This document shows, piece by piece, positions 1 to 8,275 of a DNA stretch of 64,000 nt. Location of the stretch: contig JAJRYD010000003.1 of the NCBI GenBank assembly GCA_024275955.1, positions 23,398-87,397 on the forward strand, written 5' to 3'. The DNA comes from Nitrospirota bacterium. GTDB taxonomy: Bacteria; Nitrospinota_A; UBA7883; JACRGQ01. Below the pieces are notes generated by a model. The model was not told where the DNA came from, did no database searches, and was given only the letters and a program-made list of their open reading frames with translations. Position numbers and translations under genes: made by a program. The first letter of the stretch is position 1. Each line of letters starts with the position of its first letter.

Positions 1-899
1 TCCACCGACAGCCGGCCGCTTCCTGCTCTGTTTACTATCGCCTCTTGTATTCTTATCTGCCCTTCCTTATCCCCTTTCGAGGAATAGTACTCGAAAAGTA
101 TCGCTCCAACCTCTTCACTTTCAGGTTTCATATCAAAATAGGTTTCATAATATGGAATCGACTCTTCTGTCTTGCCGAGGTTTTCCAGAGTGGTGGCAAG
201 CTTCATTATCACCGCTAAATCTTTCGACTCGGCCTTGCCGGAACTTTTATAGTATTCAAACGCTTTTTTATAATTTCCTTCACGGTAAAAGGTGTCGCCC
301 ATTTTTAAAATCCTGTCTGGGTTTTCCTTCGAGAAGTAAAGATAAATATCTCTCGATATTTTATGTTCGAGGATTTCATTTTTCGATTTATAAACAAAAA
401 ATCCGCCGCCGCCCAAAGCGCCAAGAAAGAGCAGAGTGAAAAGGATAGATAGAAACCCCATCCCTCCTTTTTTCTTCTTTGGAAAACTATTTTTACCGAT
501 TGTCTCTGCGTAGTTGTTGCCCAGTATTTCGCTTAAATCTTCGTCGTTACCGTTTGAAGCTGTTTTCTGAGTGCCAGAAGGCATAACACAGCTTCCCTGA
601 AGGATGGCGCCCTCTTCCGCGACGAGAACAGGAGTGTCGATACTCCCGTTAAGATAACTTTTGTCAAAAATGGAAATTTTTCTTTCGGCTTTGACGTCGC
701 CCATAATTCTTCCCATATTAAAGAGATTACCGGCATTCACCATAGCCTCGACTTTGCCCAGATTGCCGACGATAAGGGTTCCTTCCGTCTGTATCTCCCC
801 TTGAAAATCGCCATCAAAGCGAAGGGCACCCTTAAACTTAAGAACGCCGTTCATCCTTATTCCATCCCCAAAGTAGGAATTTAACTCCTCTCTCATCAT
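1..899 (-). CDS. Bactofilin-domain, membrane-anchored TPR protein (3' end cut by window edge)
   Basis: About 299 codons are open on the minus strand and run off the start of the window, so the C-terminus is missing. Residues 10-105 read as a bactofilin (polymer-forming cytoskeletal) domain: repeated short beta strands such as GALRFDGDFQGEI and KISIFDKSYLNGSI. A Lys-rich stretch (about 141-144) precedes one membrane helix (about 147-170, ending GALGGGGFFVY). The rest looks like TPR helices (REGNYKKAFEYYKSSG). Bactofilins form cytoplasmic filaments, so a filament domain tied to a TPR domain across the membrane could link cytoskeleton to envelope; that is inference. Two adjacent ATGs, at 899 and 896, could start it. 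There is no Shine-Dalgarno, and a promoter-like sequence sits so close that 896 would be nearly leaderless. Confidence 0.75.
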   Translation of the reverse strand, partial: MMREELNSYFGDGIRMNGVLKFKGALRFDGDFQGEIQTEGTLIVGNLGKVEAMVNAGNLFNMGRIMGDVKAERKISIFDKSYLNGSIDTPVLVAEEGAILQGSCVMPSGTQKTASNGNDEDLSEILGNNYAETIGKNSFPKKKKGGMGFLSILFTLLFLGALGGGGFFVYKSKNEILEHKISRDIYLYFSKENPDRILKMGDTFYREGNYKKAFEYYKSSGKAESKDLAVIMKLATTLENLGKTEESIPYYETYFDMKPESEEVGAILFEYYSSKGDKEGQIRIQEAIVNRAGSGRLSV

Positions 900-902
900 A
901 TC

Positions 903-931
903 AGCCTATTAGGTGTAAAATTTTAAGTCAA
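903..931 (-). promoter_or_regulatory. Promoter of the bactofilin-TPR gene
   Basis: On the minus strand, TTGACT (931-926) is followed after 17 nt by TAGGCT (908-903). The -35 box matches 5 of 6 consensus bases; the -10 is weak. Only 6 nt separate the -10 box from the ATG at 896, so the transcript could begin at or next to the start codon. Confidence 0.4.
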
Positions 932-961
932 GAGCTGACTTTGACAGCGCAACTCATTATT

Positions 962-2467
962 TTATTGTAGGTTTTTCAACGTAATCTCAAACCTGCCAAG
1001 CTGGCCCGAACGCTTCTTTTCAAGCAGAGTGAACTCTCTTGAACTTAGAAACCCAAATAGAATCAATACGATAACTACAAGTATGCATGCTTTTCCGGCA
1101 CTCTTTTTCTCTGGGCCGACCCCTTTTAAAAGAGCTACCACACCTGTTGAAAGCACCATATAGAAAAAAGGCAAGAAGGGGTAGACCATCCGTGAGAGGG
1201 CATAAAAAATAATCGACACGAAAAACGGAATAAGAAGAAGCAGGAGAGGAAGGTATCTTATCGCTCCTTTATCTTTCATCTTTGTCAGCTGGTAAAAGCC
1301 GTAGAGAAAGAGGAGAAGAGCGAGCGAGAGCGCTACCTTGTTTTTTGGCACGAAAGAATCGGCCTTATTTGGGATTTCGCCTTCCAGCCCCGCCGGAAAG
1401 TTATTCAGAAAAAACCCGTTAGAAAAACCGTTTAGAAATATGCCGGCTTTTTTAGGTAATAGCGATAGTTCCATCGGAAGATTCTCTTTGATATGCTTCC
1501 ACCCCAGCCTGTAACCATCCCTCACCATAGCCAGATGCGACCCGTTGTCTGGCGTAAGGTTTAGGACAGCGCCATCTTCTAGTCTCTCTGAAAAATAAGG
1601 GGCGTAGGTGCCGGTCGCTTTTTGGTGGTGCCCTTCAAGAAAGTTAAACGGCCCATTGAGTGCCACAGGAACAAAGGTAGGCAGGTTCGCCTGTGGGTAA
1701 GCTTTGTTAAGCTCTTTCATAAAAAAATAGTTCCTTACCGTCCATGGCGTAATCAAAAGAATAAATCCTAAAAATGCCGCGGTGAAAATTTTTATCTTCC
1801 TCGCGGGGACCCACTCTTTTTTAAACAGCCCAAACATAAAAAAAATAAAGACAGCCAAAAGAAACTCCGACCGTGAGAGGACGGCGATGGCGGCTGTACA
1901 GCCGAAGAAAAATGAAAAAATGATATAGTGCCGGGCCGCTATCGACCTTTCTCTGTAGAGAAATATAAAACAGAATGTGGAAAGCGAAGAGGTGAATAGA
2001 TAAATATTCTCGGTATTAAGACCGCCGGTAATGAAAATAAGCGTAAAAGATACAGAACATAAGAAGGCGGTTATTAAAGCTGTTTTTTTGTCTAGCAGTT
2101 CTCTTGCGGTAAGGTAGATAAAAAGAATGGAAAGAGAGCCGATAACCGCGTAGCAGATTTTTAAGATAAATATATCGTGGCCGAACAGCGATTGAAACGC
2201 TATCAGTGCCCATATCGTAAACGGCGGCGGGAATGGGATGTTCATCCCTTTTCCGCTTAGAAAATCATCTGCTATCAGCGCGTAATAATCTGCGTCTGAA
2301 AAATGCAGGACCGACCCGCTAAAAAACCGCATGCCGAGGATGGAGCTTTTTCCCGCCTCCTCCCAGCCAAGAGAGCCGAGATGCCAATACCTGTAGAGGA
2401 AAGAAAGAATAATTATGGAGAGCAGGCAAGCTATCTCACCGCCTTTAACACCTTTGGGAAAATTCAT
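962..2467 (-). CDS. GT39/ArnT-like integral membrane glycosyltransferase
   Basis: A 501-residue polytopic protein with about 10-12 hydrophobic helices. A short first periplasmic loop holds acidic residues (LGWEEAGKSS, then YYALIADDFLSGKG), where GT-C enzymes of the PMT/ArnT type place their catalytic acid. Family members transfer a sugar from a polyprenyl-phosphate donor to protein or lipid A at the outer face of the inner membrane. The acceptor here is unknown. Length is normal for the family. The ATG at 2467 has no clear ribosome-binding site. It faces the YkgJ-like gene across a 119-bp divergent gap and is not obviously in an operon. Confidence 0.65.
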   Translation of the reverse strand: MNFPKGVKGGEIACLLSIIILSFLYRYWHLGSLGWEEAGKSSILGMRFFSGSVLHFSDADYYALIADDFLSGKGMNIPFPPPFTIWALIAFQSLFGHDIFILKICYAVIGSLSILFIYLTARELLDKKTALITAFLCSVSFTLIFITGGLNTENIYLFTSSLSTFCFIFLYRERSIAARHYIIFSFFFGCTAAIAVLSRSEFLLAVFIFFMFGLFKKEWVPARKIKIFTAAFLGFILLITPWTVRNYFFMKELNKAYPQANLPTFVPVALNGPFNFLEGHHQKATGTYAPYFSERLEDGAVLNLTPDNGSHLAMVRDGYRLGWKHIKENLPMELSLLPKKAGIFLNGFSNGFFLNNFPAGLEGEIPNKADSFVPKNKVALSLALLLFLYGFYQLTKMKDKGAIRYLPLLLLLIPFFVSIIFYALSRMVYPFLPFFYMVLSTGVVALLKGVGPEKKSAGKACILVVIVLILFGFLSSREFTLLEKKRSGQLGRFEITLKNLQ

Positions 2468-2542
2468 CTATTTCAGCTTGGATGGTTCCTATCGTAGCTA
2501 CTTTAAAAAAATTCGATTTCCTCTTTATCCTACCGTTAAAAA

Positions 2543-2551
2543 TGGTATAAA
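2543..2551 (+). promoter_or_regulatory. Extended -10 promoter of the YkgJ-like gene
   Basis: TGGTATAAA is an extended -10 element (TGn plus a 5/6 -10 box). It predicts a transcript starting near 2558, about 29 nt before the ATG at 2587. No convincing -35 box is present. Confidence 0.45.
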
Positions 2552-2586
2552 CACAGACTCTTTATAAATTGGATAAGGCGAGGCAG

Positions 2587-3423
2587 ATGAAAGACAACGA
2601 CATACTTGACCCACGTAAAGGAAATTTTGTGTGCGAAAACCTTGCGATTGAAATGAGCTATCCAAAAACCAAGCCCGACATAGAGGCTTTTCTCTACTAC
2701 CTCTACCACGAGGATGTAGAGCTGTTTGTCGACAACTACTACGACTGGTTTCTTTTGCTAAAAGGAAAATGCTCTAAGCTTGCCAAAAACGGCAACTGTA
2801 AAATAAAAGATAGGCAGGCGGACGAATGCACGCAACATGGGCACGAAGTGGAAAGCCTAGAAGATACTGCCAAGTATCATTTTCGTAACGAATGGGAGCT
2901 GGTTCGCTACCTGAAAGAGAACAGACCGGCTCTTTTTAAAAAACTTTATCCAGAGACAAGAAAAATTGCCGCCCTAAAAAAAGCTCCAAAGCTTAAAAAG
3001 CAGAAACAAAAAGCACTTACCCCAGCTCTTGACGATGACCATAAATGCTCAAGCTGTATTTCTTGCTGTAATTACCTAAACCTCATCATCGACAAGCCGA
3101 CAGGAGAAAGCAGGCTCAACTCGATCCTCTGGTACATCTACAGGGAGGGGGTTCATGTTTACCTCGATGTCGATGGAGACTGGAGCCTCTACCTAGAGCT
3201 CCCCTGTCTGCAACTGGATAAAAACGGCCTATGCCAAATCTACGATCGCCGGTCGTCAATCTGCCGCCAATTTTCCAGTAGCCACTGCCATGGCAACCAG
3301 ATGGAAGACTCCATCAGGGAATCGTTTCCCAATGACAGTAAGTTATTGAACTTTATAGCCAAGAAGAGAAAACCGCTTTTTAAAAGATTGAACACAAGTC
3401 TAAAAAAGCTTGCATCGAGATAG
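2587..3423 (+). CDS. Tandem YkgJ/FliB-type Cys-cluster protein
   Basis: A 278-residue cytoplasmic protein built from two copies of a zinc/iron-chelating YkgJ-like domain (flagellin N-methylase family, PF03692). The second copy carries the full set: CSSCISCC near residue 155, PCLQLDKNGLCQIYDRR, then SICRQF. The first copy has the matching later part (KCSKLAKNGNCKIKDRQ, ECTQH) but only one Cys in place of the first cluster, so it probably binds metal poorly or not at all. A Lys-rich linker (about 132-144) joins them. An upstream in-frame TTG at 2569 exists, but ATG 2587 is preceded by AAGG at a workable distance. The actual substrate is unknown. Confidence 0.6.
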   Translation: MKDNDILDPRKGNFVCENLAIEMSYPKTKPDIEAFLYYLYHEDVELFVDNYYDWFLLLKGKCSKLAKNGNCKIKDRQADECTQHGHEVESLEDTAKYHFRNEWELVRYLKENRPALFKKLYPETRKIAALKKAPKLKKQKQKALTPALDDDHKCSSCISCCNYLNLIIDKPTGESRLNSILWYIYREGVHVYLDVDGDWSLYLELPCLQLDKNGLCQIYDRRSSICRQFSSSHCHGNQMEDSIRESFPNDSKLLNFIAKKRKPLFKRLNTSLKKLASR

Positions 3424-3482
3424 AGCTGACCAGTAAGTCAGACCGATTACAGCTATTGCATATTTCAGCTTATTCTAACCTA

Positions 3483-3510
3483 TTGCTTTATCTTTACACC
3501 CAAATATGTT
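3483..3510 (+). promoter_or_regulatory. Possible sigma70 promoter for the Ig-like lipoprotein
   Basis: TTGCTT, a 16-nt spacer and TATGTT lie about 90 nt before the ATG at 3600. Both boxes are partial matches. Confidence 0.3.
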
Positions 3511-3599
3511 AGATTCTCTAAAGTGATTTTGAGAACTAGGCGATAAGAATCTTACTAGGCCGATTCTTTTACCGTCTGTTTTTTGGGGGTGTTGTTATT

Positions 3600-4052
3600 A
3601 TGGCACGGTTTTCTTCAGTAGCTTTGGTTCTGGTATTTTTAATAACCGCTTGCGGCGGCGGTGGGGGAGACAGCACCGGCAGTGATAGCGGCGGGGTAAC
3701 CGACGCTTCCAGTACGGTAAAAATAACAAGCACAAACCCTGAGGATGGCGCGACCGCCGTAGCGCTTACCGTATCCGGTAGCCGCACGCATGTTTATGTC
3801 TGGTTTGACGACCTTATCGACACGACTACTCTGACATCTAGTACAGGGTTTACTTTGGACGGCGGGTCAGGCTCTATCGCCGGAGCAGTTACCACTACAA
3901 CTGTATCTGGTTCCAAGACCGAGATGCTTTATATACCGACCAGCACGCTTTCAACCTCGACACTGCATACAGCGACAGTAGCCAGCACAGTTAAAGATAC
4001 CGGCGGAGCATCGAGAACTGCCGCCTATTCTTGGACATTTACAACCGAATAA
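3600..4052 (+). CDS. Small lipoprotein with an Ig-like (SbsA/Big_5) domain
   Basis: 150 residues. The N-terminus is a lipoprotein signal peptide with lipobox LITAC (Cys18), then a Gly/Ser/Thr-rich tether. The rest, from about residue 38 (VKITSTNPEDGATAV) to the end (AAYSWTFTTE), has the layout of a single bacterial Ig-like SbsA domain, as found in many secreted adhesins and S-layer proteins. It should be a lipid-anchored periplasmic or surface protein. A G-rich stretch upstream (GGGGGTG) may serve as ribosome-binding site. No operon partner is present. One isolated Ig domain says little about function. Confidence 0.6.
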   Translation: MARFSSVALVLVFLITACGGGGGDSTGSDSGGVTDASSTVKITSTNPEDGATAVALTVSGSRTHVYVWFDDLIDTTTLTSSTGFTLDGGSGSIAGAVTTTTVSGSKTEMLYIPTSTLSTSTLHTATVASTVKDTGGASRTAAYSWTFTTE

Positions 4053-4066
4053 GAACAGCACGAAAA

Positions 4067-4090
4067 AACGGCAGACAGCCGGTTGTTTTT
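4067..4090 (+). terminator. Probable rho-independent terminator after the Ig-like lipoprotein
   Basis: AACGGC pairs with GCCGGTT (one bulge) around an AGACA loop and is followed by TTTTT, just after the stop at 4052. Confidence 0.45.
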
Positions 4091-4156
4091 AAACTTCACG
4101 AAACCTTAAAGTGAACAGAAAATAGATTCGATTATTTTCTTGATTGGTGCTGACTT

Positions 4157-4711
4157 CTAATATTCTGCGGCGAGAGTGGTCTGCCGGCTTGAGAGCCATT
4201 GAAAATCTTTCTCTTTCCCCTCTGGAAGCTTGGTTTTGGCATAGCTCCTCTCGCCAGCCGGAAATGGCCCTTCTATCTCCATTACATACGGCTTAAATCC
4301 ACTCTTTATCGGCTTTCCGAATGAAATTCCCTCGATGTCCATTGTGCCGCCGTCCTTGTAGTTAGCGGCACGTATCTCTACTCTGAATCTCGATATATCA
4401 CGGTCTCCTCTATTATTAAAACTACAGCCAAGCATATAGCCTTGGCTAAAAGAGCAGACCTGCCTTGTATATTTTTTGACATATTCGAGTGCCGTGAGGC
4501 TTTCAGCCGAGCTGTCGGTTGTAGAGAACTCTTCATCCACAACTATAGGAGGTTCATCGGGATAGCTGTTAGGCACATCGTACTGCTGTTTCAAAAGCTG
4601 TTCGGAACTTCTTGCGCTATTATTATCGGGGGTGGAGGTAGAGCTAACTCTGCCGGCAAGCTTGTAGGCTATCGTCAGCGCAATTAGGCAAACAAATAAT
4701 ATTCGTATCAT
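4157..4711 (-). CDS. Membrane-anchored or secreted protein, function unknown
   Basis: 184 residues. The N-terminus (MIRILFVCLIALTIAYKLAG) is one hydrophobic segment, either an uncleaved anchor or a signal peptide. A low-complexity Ser/Thr/Pro linker follows. The C-terminal 100 residues (from about VCSFSQGYMLGCSFNN) alternate hydrophobic and polar residues like a small beta-sandwich and hold two cysteines that could form a disulphide; the pattern resembles FxLYD-type domains, but I cannot confirm that. GAGAGG 9 nt upstream supports the ATG at 4711. It lies convergent to the Ig-like lipoprotein. Confidence 0.5.
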   Translation of the reverse strand: MIRILFVCLIALTIAYKLAGRVSSTSTPDNNSARSSEQLLKQQYDVPNSYPDEPPIVVDEEFSTTDSSAESLTALEYVKKYTRQVCSFSQGYMLGCSFNNRGDRDISRFRVEIRAANYKDGGTMDIEGISFGKPIKSGFKPYVMEIEGPFPAGERSYAKTKLPEGKEKDFQWLSSRQTTLAAEY

Positions 4712-4902
4712 CAGCTATCCTCTCAGAGATAATTTGGTTTGCAGTATCTAACCCGCCCTTTACATCATTACTGAGTCAGCAACACTCGGCGCCTATCGGC
4801 TATGTTGTTCTCACTATGTAGATATTACCAAGTTTACTGAAGAATATGAAACCAGTGCCTCGCCCACGCTACTTGCGTGCAGGCGACAGCGATGCGCAAG
4901 CA

Positions 4903-5102
4903 AACTTTTAGGAAATTTTAAGCAGTTTTATTTTCCACCAGTGAGTACCGCCCCCACCGGCAAGGTGGTGCGCACTGCCGGTCTGCTGTTTATCGTAGCT
5001 AGTGTCCCACCGAAGGTGGCAACGGTGCATTGATGCTAAGTTTGGGAACTTTTAGGAAACGATATCTACCACCAGTGAGTACCGCCCCCACCGGCAAGGT
5101 GG
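4903..5102. repeat. Intergenic two-block direct repeat with hairpins
   Basis: A perfect 34-bp direct repeat occurs at 4935-4968 and 5069-5102. Each copy begins CCACCAGTGAG and ends in a hairpin with CCACC and GGTGG arms. Each is preceded by the same 13-mer AACTTTTAGGAAA (4903-4915 and 5047-5059), at slightly different spacing (19 and 9 nt between). A further hairpin of the same arms (CCACCGAAGGTGG) lies between the two blocks near 5010. The spacer 4712-5109 has no gene. It looks like a local duplication of a structured intergenic unit at the 3' end of the his genes. Confidence 0.7.
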
Positions 5103-5109
5103 CCGCGTG

Positions 5110-5745
5110 CTACGGCTTGAAACGGTTTTTAAGTTCAGTCAGTATTTTTTCTGGCGGGATATCGTGCGCGGTGAGCGCGACCATCATATGGAAAAGGAGG
5201 TCGGCCGCTTCGTAGACTATCTCTTTCTCATCGTTATTTTTGCAGGCCATTACAAGTTCGACTGCTTCCTCGCCTATTTTTTTTAGGTAGGCATTTTCCC
5301 CTTTTTTGAAAAGGGAAGCGGTATAGGAACCTTCCGGCAAATCTTTTTTCCTCTGCTGTAGCACCTGATAAAGGCGTGCAAGCAGTTCTTCGCTGTCTGC
5401 CGGCGCCGGCTTTGTAAGCTCGTCACCATCAGCTATTTCCCTAAACCAGCAGGTTTCACTACCTGTGTGGCATGCCGGCCCTTTAGCCTCTACGGTTATC
5501 AAAAGGGTATCGGCATCGCAGTCGTATTCCATCTTTGCTACTTTTTGCGTGTTGCCACTTTCTTCGCCTTTCTTCCATACCTTGCCACGCGAGCGTGAGA
5601 AAAAATGCGTGAAGCCTGTTTTCCTTGTCATCTCTATCGTTTCCGGGGTCATCCATGCCATCATAAGAACTTTTTTCGACTTTGAATCCTGCACGATAGC
5701 GGGGATCAATCCCTTTCCGTTGAATTTCAGTTCTATTTCGCTCAT
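5110..5745 (-). CDS. hisIE: Bifunctional phosphoribosyl-AMP cyclohydrolase / phosphoribosyl-ATP diphosphatase
   Basis: 211 residues carry both histidine-pathway steps 2 and 3. The N-terminal HisI half (about 1-110) shows [12 protein letters not shown], the metal-binding DCDADT and [11 protein letters not shown]. The C-terminal HisE half (about 115-205) has the helical pyrophosphatase motif [14 protein letters not shown] followed by [13 protein letters not shown]. The two activities are fused in one chain, as in enterobacteria; other lineages keep them apart. The start overlaps the hisF stop by 4 nt (ATGA), so translation is probably coupled. It is the last gene of hisA-hisF-hisIE. Confidence 0.95.
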   Translation of the reverse strand: MSEIELKFNGKGLIPAIVQDSKSKKVLMMAWMTPETIEMTRKTGFTHFFSRSRGKVWKKGEESGNTQKVAKMEYDCDADTLLITVEAKGPACHTGSETCWFREIADGDELTKPAPADSEELLARLYQVLQQRKKDLPEGSYTASLFKKGENAYLKKIGEEAVELVMACKNNDEKEIVYEAADLLFHMMVALTAHDIPPEKILTELKNRFKP

Positions 5746-6497
5746 ATTCTTACAGGTACCCCTTTGTCTGCCAGATAGCTTTTCACTTCGCCGATTGTAT
5801 GCTCACCGAAATGGAATATGGAAGCGGCCAGAGCGGCATCTGCTTTCGCCTCGTTAAACCCTTCGTAAAAATGCTTGAGCGCTCCCACGCCTCCAGAGGC
5901 GATGACAGGTATATCGACCGCTTCACAAACGGCCCGTGTCAGTTTAATATCGTACCCTTCTTTAGTGCCGTCCCTATCCATGCTTGTAAGAAGTATTTCG
6001 CCGGCGCCGAAATCGCGCATTTTTTTACACCAGCCTATAGCCTCGATGCCTGTACCGTTTCTCCCTCCGTGAGTATAAACCTCAAACTGCTCGCCAGACC
6101 ATTTCGCGTCAACCGCCACTACTATACATTGCGTGCCGAATTTGAGAGCGGCCTGTTTTACAAATTCGGGGTCTTTGATGGCGGCGGTATTTATCCCTAC
6201 CTTGTCGGCACCGGCTTTTAGAAGGCTACGGATATCATCAAGAGTCCGTACGCCACCGCCAACGGTAAGCGGCATAAAAATCTGCTCGGCGGTTCTCTCT
6301 ACGACATCTATGATGGTGTTTCGGTTGTCGCTGGAGGCGGTAATATCGAGAAACGTAAGCTCGTCCGCGCCCTGCTTATCGTAGATTGCCGCCTGCTCGA
6401 CAGGGTCGCCGGCATCTATAAGGTTAAGAAAGTTTATCCCTTTTACCACTCTGCCGTCCTTAACGTCGAGACATGGAATTATTCTTTTTGTCAGCAC
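5742..6497 (-). CDS. hisF: Imidazole glycerol phosphate synthase, cyclase subunit
   Basis: 251 residues, normal length. This TIM-barrel enzyme takes ammonia from the HisH glutaminase and converts PRFAR to imidazole glycerol phosphate and AICAR. The catalytic Asp11 lies in [15 protein letters not shown] and the second Asp in [15 protein letters not shown]; the phosphate-binding strands VTVGGGVRT-like ([12 protein letters not shown]) and IASGGVGAL are present. It starts with GTG at 6497 and overlaps the end of hisA by 7 nt. hisH, which must partner it, is not in the window. Confidence 0.95.
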   Translation of the reverse strand: MLTKRIIPCLDVKDGRVVKGINFLNLIDAGDPVEQAAIYDKQGADELTFLDITASSDNRNTIIDVVERTAEQIFMPLTVGGGVRTLDDIRSLLKAGADKVGINTAAIKDPEFVKQAALKFGTQCIVVAVDAKWSGEQFEVYTHGGRNGTGIEAIGWCKKMRDFGAGEILLTSMDRDGTKEGYDIKLTRAVCEAVDIPVIASGGVGALKHFYEGFNEAKADAALAASIFHFGEHTIGEVKSYLADKGVPVRI

Positions 6498-7210
6498 TGA
6501 AACTCTTTCACCGCCGCCGCGAGATCTATAGCTTTTGTGTAAAGCGCTTTGCCTATAATAGCTCCGCTTACTCCCTCTATTTTGGAAAGAGCCAAAAGGT
6601 CATCGCTGGAAGATACTCCGCCGGATGCTATTAACGGAAATGGAGAAGCGAGGGCCATCTCTTTTATCGCGTCGATGTTTACTCCCTGCATCATTCCGTC
6701 GCGCGATATGTCGGTGAAGACTACCGCGGCAAGGGGCCAGCTTTTTAGTTTTCCCATAAGCTCTTTGCCTGTAAGCGTGGATGATGTTACCCATCCGTCG
6801 CCTGTTGCCATATTTTCTTTCACATCAATACCGGCTACTACCTTGTGTCGATATTTTTCGGCAATAGCGCGCGCGCTGTCTGAGTCTTTTAACAAAAGCG
6901 AGCCGATAACAATCCTGCTTACCCCCGCGTCGAAATAAGCGGCGGCGGTAGAGATGTTTCTTATCCCTCCTCCAAGCTGTATAGGAGTTTTGACCGCCTT
7001 ACAGATATCTTTTACCAGCTCCCCGTTTTTCGGCAGACCTTCAAACGCTCCGTCTAGGTCTACTATATGAATAAGCTCGGCCCCGCCCTCTTCCCACTTT
7101 TTTGCCTGCTCGACAGGGTTGTCGGAAAATACGGTTTCCCTCTCCATATCACCTTGAATAAGACGGACGCAACGCCCGCCTTTTAAATCTATTGCCGGTA
7201 TTATTTGCAT
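6491..7210 (-). CDS. hisA: Phosphoribosylformimino-5-aminoimidazole carboxamide ribotide isomerase
   Basis: 239 residues. This TIM-barrel isomerase opens ProFAR to PRFAR, the substrate of the next gene, hisF. It shows the usual [15 protein letters not shown] start with the catalytic Asp, [22 protein letters not shown] with the second Asp, and IASGGVSS. It is the first gene of the his unit. No Shine-Dalgarno precedes the ATG; a TAGAAT box ends 6 nt before it, which suggests the mRNA starts at the ATG itself. Confidence 0.95.
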   Translation of the reverse strand: MQIIPAIDLKGGRCVRLIQGDMERETVFSDNPVEQAKKWEEGGAELIHIVDLDGAFEGLPKNGELVKDICKAVKTPIQLGGGIRNISTAAAYFDAGVSRIVIGSLLLKDSDSARAIAEKYRHKVVAGIDVKENMATGDGWVTSSTLTGKELMGKLKSWPLAAVVFTDISRDGMMQGVNIDAIKEMALASPFPLIASGGVSSSDDLLALSKIEGVSGAIIGKALYTKAIDLAAAVKEFQC

Positions 7211-7216
7211 CGCAAG

Positions 7217-7222
7217 ATTCTA
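7217..7222 (-). promoter_or_regulatory. -10 box directly before hisA (leaderless arrangement)
   Basis: TAGAAT on the minus strand lies 6 nt before the hisA ATG at 7210. No good -35 box is seen. The spacing predicts a transcript beginning at the start codon. Confidence 0.4.
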
Positions 7223-7334
7223 CACCTCTGGATGCAGGTTTACCAGTACGGTATGCGCTATAACAGCCAAAGGGCTCTCCGAACGGTTAGCCGGCATACT
7301 AAGCTGAAAAAATTTAGAAAATAGATTACGACGA

Positions 7335-8264
7335 TTATTTAGCGTTTTTGAGAATCTGGCATAGATGCTCCGTGCAAAGAAAGAACGAGTGCATAAACTC
7401 ATGTCTAGGTATAACCTTTGCTTCCAAATTAGTTTTATCGCCTTTAGCATTCAGGTACGCAAGACGAACCTTATCTTTCCCCTCTACCTCCTCTGCCCAG
7501 TAGCAGTTTTCGCCGCCGCCGATAACATTTACCTTTTCGTGGTACTGCCCGTTTATCTTGCCGTCCACAAGAGTAGCGGTCGGCTCGTCGCTTAAAACCT
7601 TCGCGCCGGCAGTGCTGGAATGAAAAGATGCTCCGCCGCCGGCACCTTTTGCAAGGTTTTCCTTAGAAACAGTAACTACCTTCTGTGGCTTTTCCGGTTC
7701 GGCAGGTTTAGACGATTCGTTTACCAGCTTTTCCAACGCCTTTAGCTCGGCCGGGGAGCGCTTTGTTTGTTTCTTTTCCACGACTGTCTGCATCTCAAAC
7801 GGGTTTGACCCGCCTCCCATGCTAAAGCTTTGGATAATCGGCTCAGCTTTTCCCGATAACGCTATAGCTATTTTTTCTTTAAAGTCGGACTGTTTGAACG
7901 GTTTTATAAGGTAGGCGGTCGTCCCTGCTTTTGAGGCCATCATAAAACGGGGCTGGTGCTTGGGGTCAGCTATAACAAGAATGCCGTACCTGCCGGAATA
8001 TCTCTGTTTAAAACTTTTTATAAACGGCAGGTAGCCTTTAGAAGGGGTGTCCCAATCTATAATTAAAAGATCGATCCCGAGCCTCGGCGTAGCCGGCCCA
8101 AACGCCATTGCCGATTTATCTACATTCTTCGATACCTCGGCGTCAAACTCTGCTTTAAGGCCTACGGAAATGACATCGGCATACCCCGACTTTCTGCACA
8201 TAATATCGACAATATGGCGAACCTTTTCATCATCAATAAAAACCAGAATTTTTTTGTTGCTAAT
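7335..8264 (-). CDS. Response-regulator-like protein, probable ATT start codon
   Basis: The first ATG in frame (8201) would remove the first strand of the receiver domain. The frame stays open to a stop at 8268-8270. The only codon with a well-placed ribosome-binding site is ATT at 8264: AAGGAG ends exactly 7 nt upstream. From there the protein (309 residues) begins with a complete REC domain: acidic pair D11-D12 in VFIDDEKV, phospho-acceptor D70 in LLIIDWD, and K121 in LIKPF. A Ser/Pro/Lys-rich linker and an unrecognised C-terminal domain (about 225-309, with two Cys) follow. The SD overlaps the bioF stop, so the two are probably translationally coupled. It has no DNA-binding domain that I recognise. 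Confidence 0.65.
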   Translation of the reverse strand: MSNKKILVFIDDEKVRHIVDIMCRKSGYADVISVGLKAEFDAEVSKNVDKSAMAFGPATPRLGIDLLIIDWDTPSKGYLPFIKSFKQRYSGRYGILVIADPKHQPRFMMASKAGTTAYLIKPFKQSDFKEKIAIALSGKAEPIIQSFSMGGGSNPFEMQTVVEKKQTKRSPAELKALEKLVNESSKPAEPEKPQKVVTVSKENLAKGAGGGASFHSSTAGAKVLSDEPTATLVDGKINGQYHEKVNVIGGGENCYWAEEVEGKDKVRLAYLNAKGDKTNLEAKVIPRHEFMHSFFLCTEHLCQILKNAK

Positions 8265-8275
8265 CTCTCAGCTCC

